Position numbers and translations under genes: made by a program. A stretch of 64,000 nt of DNA, taken from positions 1-64,000 of the forward strand of contig NZ_JASISZ010000009.1 of NCBI RefSeq assembly GCF_030063355.1, in the 5' to 3' direction. This stretch comes from Streptomyces sp. PH10-H1 (GTDB taxonomy: Bacteria; Actinomycetota; Actinomycetes; Streptomycetales; Streptomycetaceae). Below are positions 62,065 through 64,000 of this stretch, piece after piece (position 1 is the first letter of the stretch; every line of letters begins with the position of its first letter). The notes under the pieces are model-generated. The model made no database searches. It was given only the letters and a program-made list of their open reading frames with translations, and had not been told where the DNA came from.

Positions 62065-62154
62065 TAAACAGCAGGTTGGCTCCCCTGCTCGTGCCGTTGT
62101 TCACCCCGTCGCCCGTACGCCGTCACGCCGCCCGCGCGTCGGTCACGCCGTCGG

Positions 62155-64000
62155 TCACGCCCCGAGCTGGAGGGCCGGTGCGGCTTCCTCGACCATGGCC
62201 ATGCCGAGCCTGCTGACCCGCACCGCGAACGGCTGCTCGTCCACCCGCAGGCCCGAGAAGCGCACCGCGCCGAGCGGAGCGCTGCTCATGGGACGTACCG
62301 CCACGACACCTCCGGGCGCGTCGGGGCGTACCCCCGCGAGTGCCGCCAGCAGATGGACGGCGCCCGCGGCGGCGACGGCGGCCGGGCGGCAGGCGGTGGG
62401 GTGGGGCAGCGGCGCCCGGTCGGCGGCACGCTGTTCGCCCGCGTACATCTCGGGGAGCTGCCGTCCGAAGGTCCCGGCCGCGTCGATGACGCCGCGCAGC
62501 AGCGCGGCCGCCTCCTTCTCGTATCCGGCGGCGGCCAGACCCGACACGGCGAGCGCGGTCTCGTGCACCCGCACCGCGCCGCCGCGGTGGCCGAACGGAT
62601 TGTGCCCGGGCGCCCTGGCCGACAGCGTCCGCAGGCCCCAGCCGGAGTCGAGGTCGGGTGCCCCGAGGAGCCGGGCGAGTTGCTCGGTGCGGACCTTGTC
62701 GAGCAGACCGGGGGCCAGGGCGCCGCCGCCGAGCAGCCCCGTGTCGAGGAGGTGCGCCGCGGCCGAGCCGAGGTGGGTCAGCTGCCTGGTGCCGTCCGGG
62801 GTGAGCGCGGCGGCGGGCCATCCGCCGCCGCGGTCGTCGACCCAGAAGTCCTCCCGGAACCGGCCCCGCAGGCGGGCGGCGTGCTCGCGCCAGGCGGCGG
62901 CTCCGGGACGGCCGAAGGCGTCCAGAAGGTCGGCGCCGTGCAGCGCCGCCCGATGGGCATGCGCCTGCACCTCGCAGCGGAGCGGGCCGCCGGGGGCGGG
63001 ATCCGGCACATAGCCCGCCGCGTCCGTGACGGTGCGCAGCCAGCCGAGGCAGCGCTCCGCCGCGGGCAGCAACAGCTCGGCCTCGCGCTGCGGCAGCCCC
63101 CAGCGCCGGGCCTCGGCCAGGACGGTCACGAACAGGAGCGTGGCTTCGACGCCGGAGCAGCTGGGAGGCAGCTGGGGCCCGGCGTGCCGGAGCACGCCAG
63201 GGATCCTGCCGCTGTCCGGGTCCTGGAGACGCGCGAGGGTGCGCAGGGTGCCGGCGGCGAGCCGGGTGCCGAGCGGCAGCAGTATCCGGGCGGCCCACAG
63301 GGCCTCGGCGGGTGCCAGTCCCATCCGCCAGGGGGCTCCCGCCGCCACATGCACATCGACGGTCCGCGCCGGGTCACGCAGCAGCAGTGCCCGCAGCCCG
63401 TCCAGGCTGCCCCGCAGCAGGACATCGCCCCTGGCGTCGTCGCAGGACAGCTCCGCCGCGGACCAGGGCGTGGGCGCCCGGTCGGCGCGCACGGGCGCTG
63501 ACGTGGCGGCCCCGTTCGCCGTGGATTCCCGCGACACCCTCAGCTCGAACGTCCTGCTGGCTCCGGGGGGCACGGAGAGATCCCAGCGCAGCAGTCCCGC
63601 CGAAGCCAGCACGCTGGCGGGAGCCGGGTGCGCGGTGACCCTGACCCCGACCCCCGCGTGCGACCAGCGCAGCCCCGAACCACAGACACTGGCGGGCAGA
63701 TCTGGTCCCGCCCGTCCTGCGGCGACCGCGCCGAGTTCCGCGAGATCGGTGCTCAGCGCGACTTCGAGAGGAATCCGGAGCGCGATCGGCCCGGTGTTGA
63801 GCACGGTGATGCGCTCGGAACCGTCGGCGTCCCGCAGCCGCTCCACCATGACCGCCGGATCGGGGCCGGCATCGGCCGGGCTCCGCGCCACCGCCACGAA
63901 CCGCGCCCGGCCAGCACTCAGCAGCGTGCCCTGTACGGGAACCGGCTCGGCTCCGGCGAGCCGCAGTTCGCAGCGGGCCAGCACCCGCCGCCCCTCCTGG
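62155..64000 (-). CDS. Glycogen-debranching-like protein, N-terminus beyond window
   Basis: The frame is open to the right edge, giving at least 614 residues and ending at TGA 62155. It shows the N-terminal glycogen debranching beta-sandwich (LLARC-like leader, FVAVARSPADAGPDPAVMVE, LNTGPIALRIPLEVALSTDL) and an alpha/alpha toroid domain (GLAPAEALWAARILLPLGTR, PDSGRIPGVLRH, GWGLRTLSARAPGHNPFGHR, GGAVRVHETALAVSG). It resembles amylo-alpha-1,6-glucosidase-like proteins of Streptomyces. In-frame codons (QEGRR) precede GTG 63984, and relatives have about 70 more residues, so the start is outside. Substrate uncertain. Confidence 0.8.
   Translation of the reverse strand, partial: QEGRRVLARCELRLAGAEPVPVQGTLLSAGRARFVAVARSPADAGPDPAVMVERLRDADGSERITVLNTGPIALRIPLEVALSTDLAELGAVAAGRAGPDLPASVCGSGLRWSHAGVGVRVTAHPAPASVLASAGLLRWDLSVPPGASRTFELRVSRESTANGAATSAPVRADRAPTPWSAAELSCDDARGDVLLRGSLDGLRALLLRDPARTVDVHVAAGAPWRMGLAPAEALWAARILLPLGTRLAAGTLRTLARLQDPDSGRIPGVLRHAGPQLPPSCSGVEATLLFVTVLAEARRWGLPQREAELLLPAAERCLGWLRTVTDAAGYVPDPAPGGPLRCEVQAHAHRAALHGADLLDAFGRPGAAAWREHAARLRGRFREDFWVDDRGGGWPAAALTPDGTRQLTHLGSAAAHLLDTGLLGGGALAPGLLDKVRTEQLARLLGAPDLDSGWGLRTLSARAPGHNPFGHRGGAVRVHETALAVSGLAAAGYEKEAAALLRGVIDAAGTFGRQLPEMYAGEQRAADRAPLPHPTACRPAAVAAAGAVHLLAALAGVRPDAPGGVVAVRPMSSAPLGAVRFSGLRVDEQPFAVRVSRLGMAMVEEAAPALQLGA

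Overview
This window is a high-GC actinobacterial chromosome segment, almost certainly Streptomyces. It carries the principal sigma factor gene hrdB next to the sporulation regulator whiH, the septation gene sepH, the cutRS two-component pair, a DasR-type operator in front of ptsH, and many GTG/TTG starts with 1-4 nt stop/start overlaps. The only horizontally acquired or decayed material lies at the far left edge (an arsenic-permease-like fragment abutting a truncated transposase) and at 11.4-14.4 kb. No tRNA, rRNA, CRISPR array or intact insertion sequence was seen.

Layout. 1-1.2 kb: edge of a coiled-coil protein gene and an IS scar. 1.2-7.5 kb: TrmA-family RNA methyltransferase, a KimA-like potassium permease divergent from two RCK/TrkA proteins, DUF3159 and an OB-fold protein. 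7.6-19.3 kb: kdp locus, with kdpD-kdpE separated from kdpFABC by an inserted block holding a ROK pseudogene, a frameshifted EACC1-associated caspase, its EACC1 partner and an orphan ABC ATPase. A 27-residue membrane microprotein overlaps the start of kdpF. 19.5-24 kb: DUF3710, dUTPase, thioesterase, SDR, DUF3093, an uncharacterised gene and DUF4193. 24.4-28.8 kb: cutS-cutR, a 57-aa gene, inositol monophosphatase, ferrochelatase. 28.9-38.3 kb: MFS transporter, sugar-lactone oxidase, a Pro/Ser-rich membrane protein, sepH, rhodanese, VOC protein, thymidine kinase, phosphodiesterase, DUF5998. 38.4-46.5 kb: GNAT/acyl-CoA-synthetase protein acetyltransferase, HPr, GntR regulator, an M23 peptidase behind a c-di-AMP (ydaO-type) riboswitch, and an M16 peptidase pair. 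46.7-55 kb: parC and parE flanking a sucrase/ferredoxin-like protein, a small HTH protein and an ActP/DUF485 transporter pair. 55.4-64 kb: small zinc protein, secreted trypsin-like protease, hrdB, whiH, an ABC transporter fusion, a Nudix regulator and a glycogen-debranching-like gene running off the right edge.

Working together. The left third is mostly a potassium homeostasis neighbourhood: Kdp P-type pump plus sensor, a KimA-type importer and two nucleotide-binding RCK regulators. The riboswitch class at 43.4 kb is the one that controls kimA in Bacillus, so c-di-AMP signalling may touch both potassium and cell wall here. The middle and right are core Streptomyces genes for DNA topology, transcription, development and cell wall. 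Most convergent gene pairs are separated by strong GC-rich hairpins.

The best candidates for unusual biology are the decayed EACC1-caspase module inside kdp, the overlooked microprotein upstream of kdpF, the helically phased 10-bp repeats in the kdp leader, and several unassigned palindromic operators. Frameshifts in the 11.4-13.2 kb block sit in G/C runs, so sequencing error must be excluded before calling them mutations.
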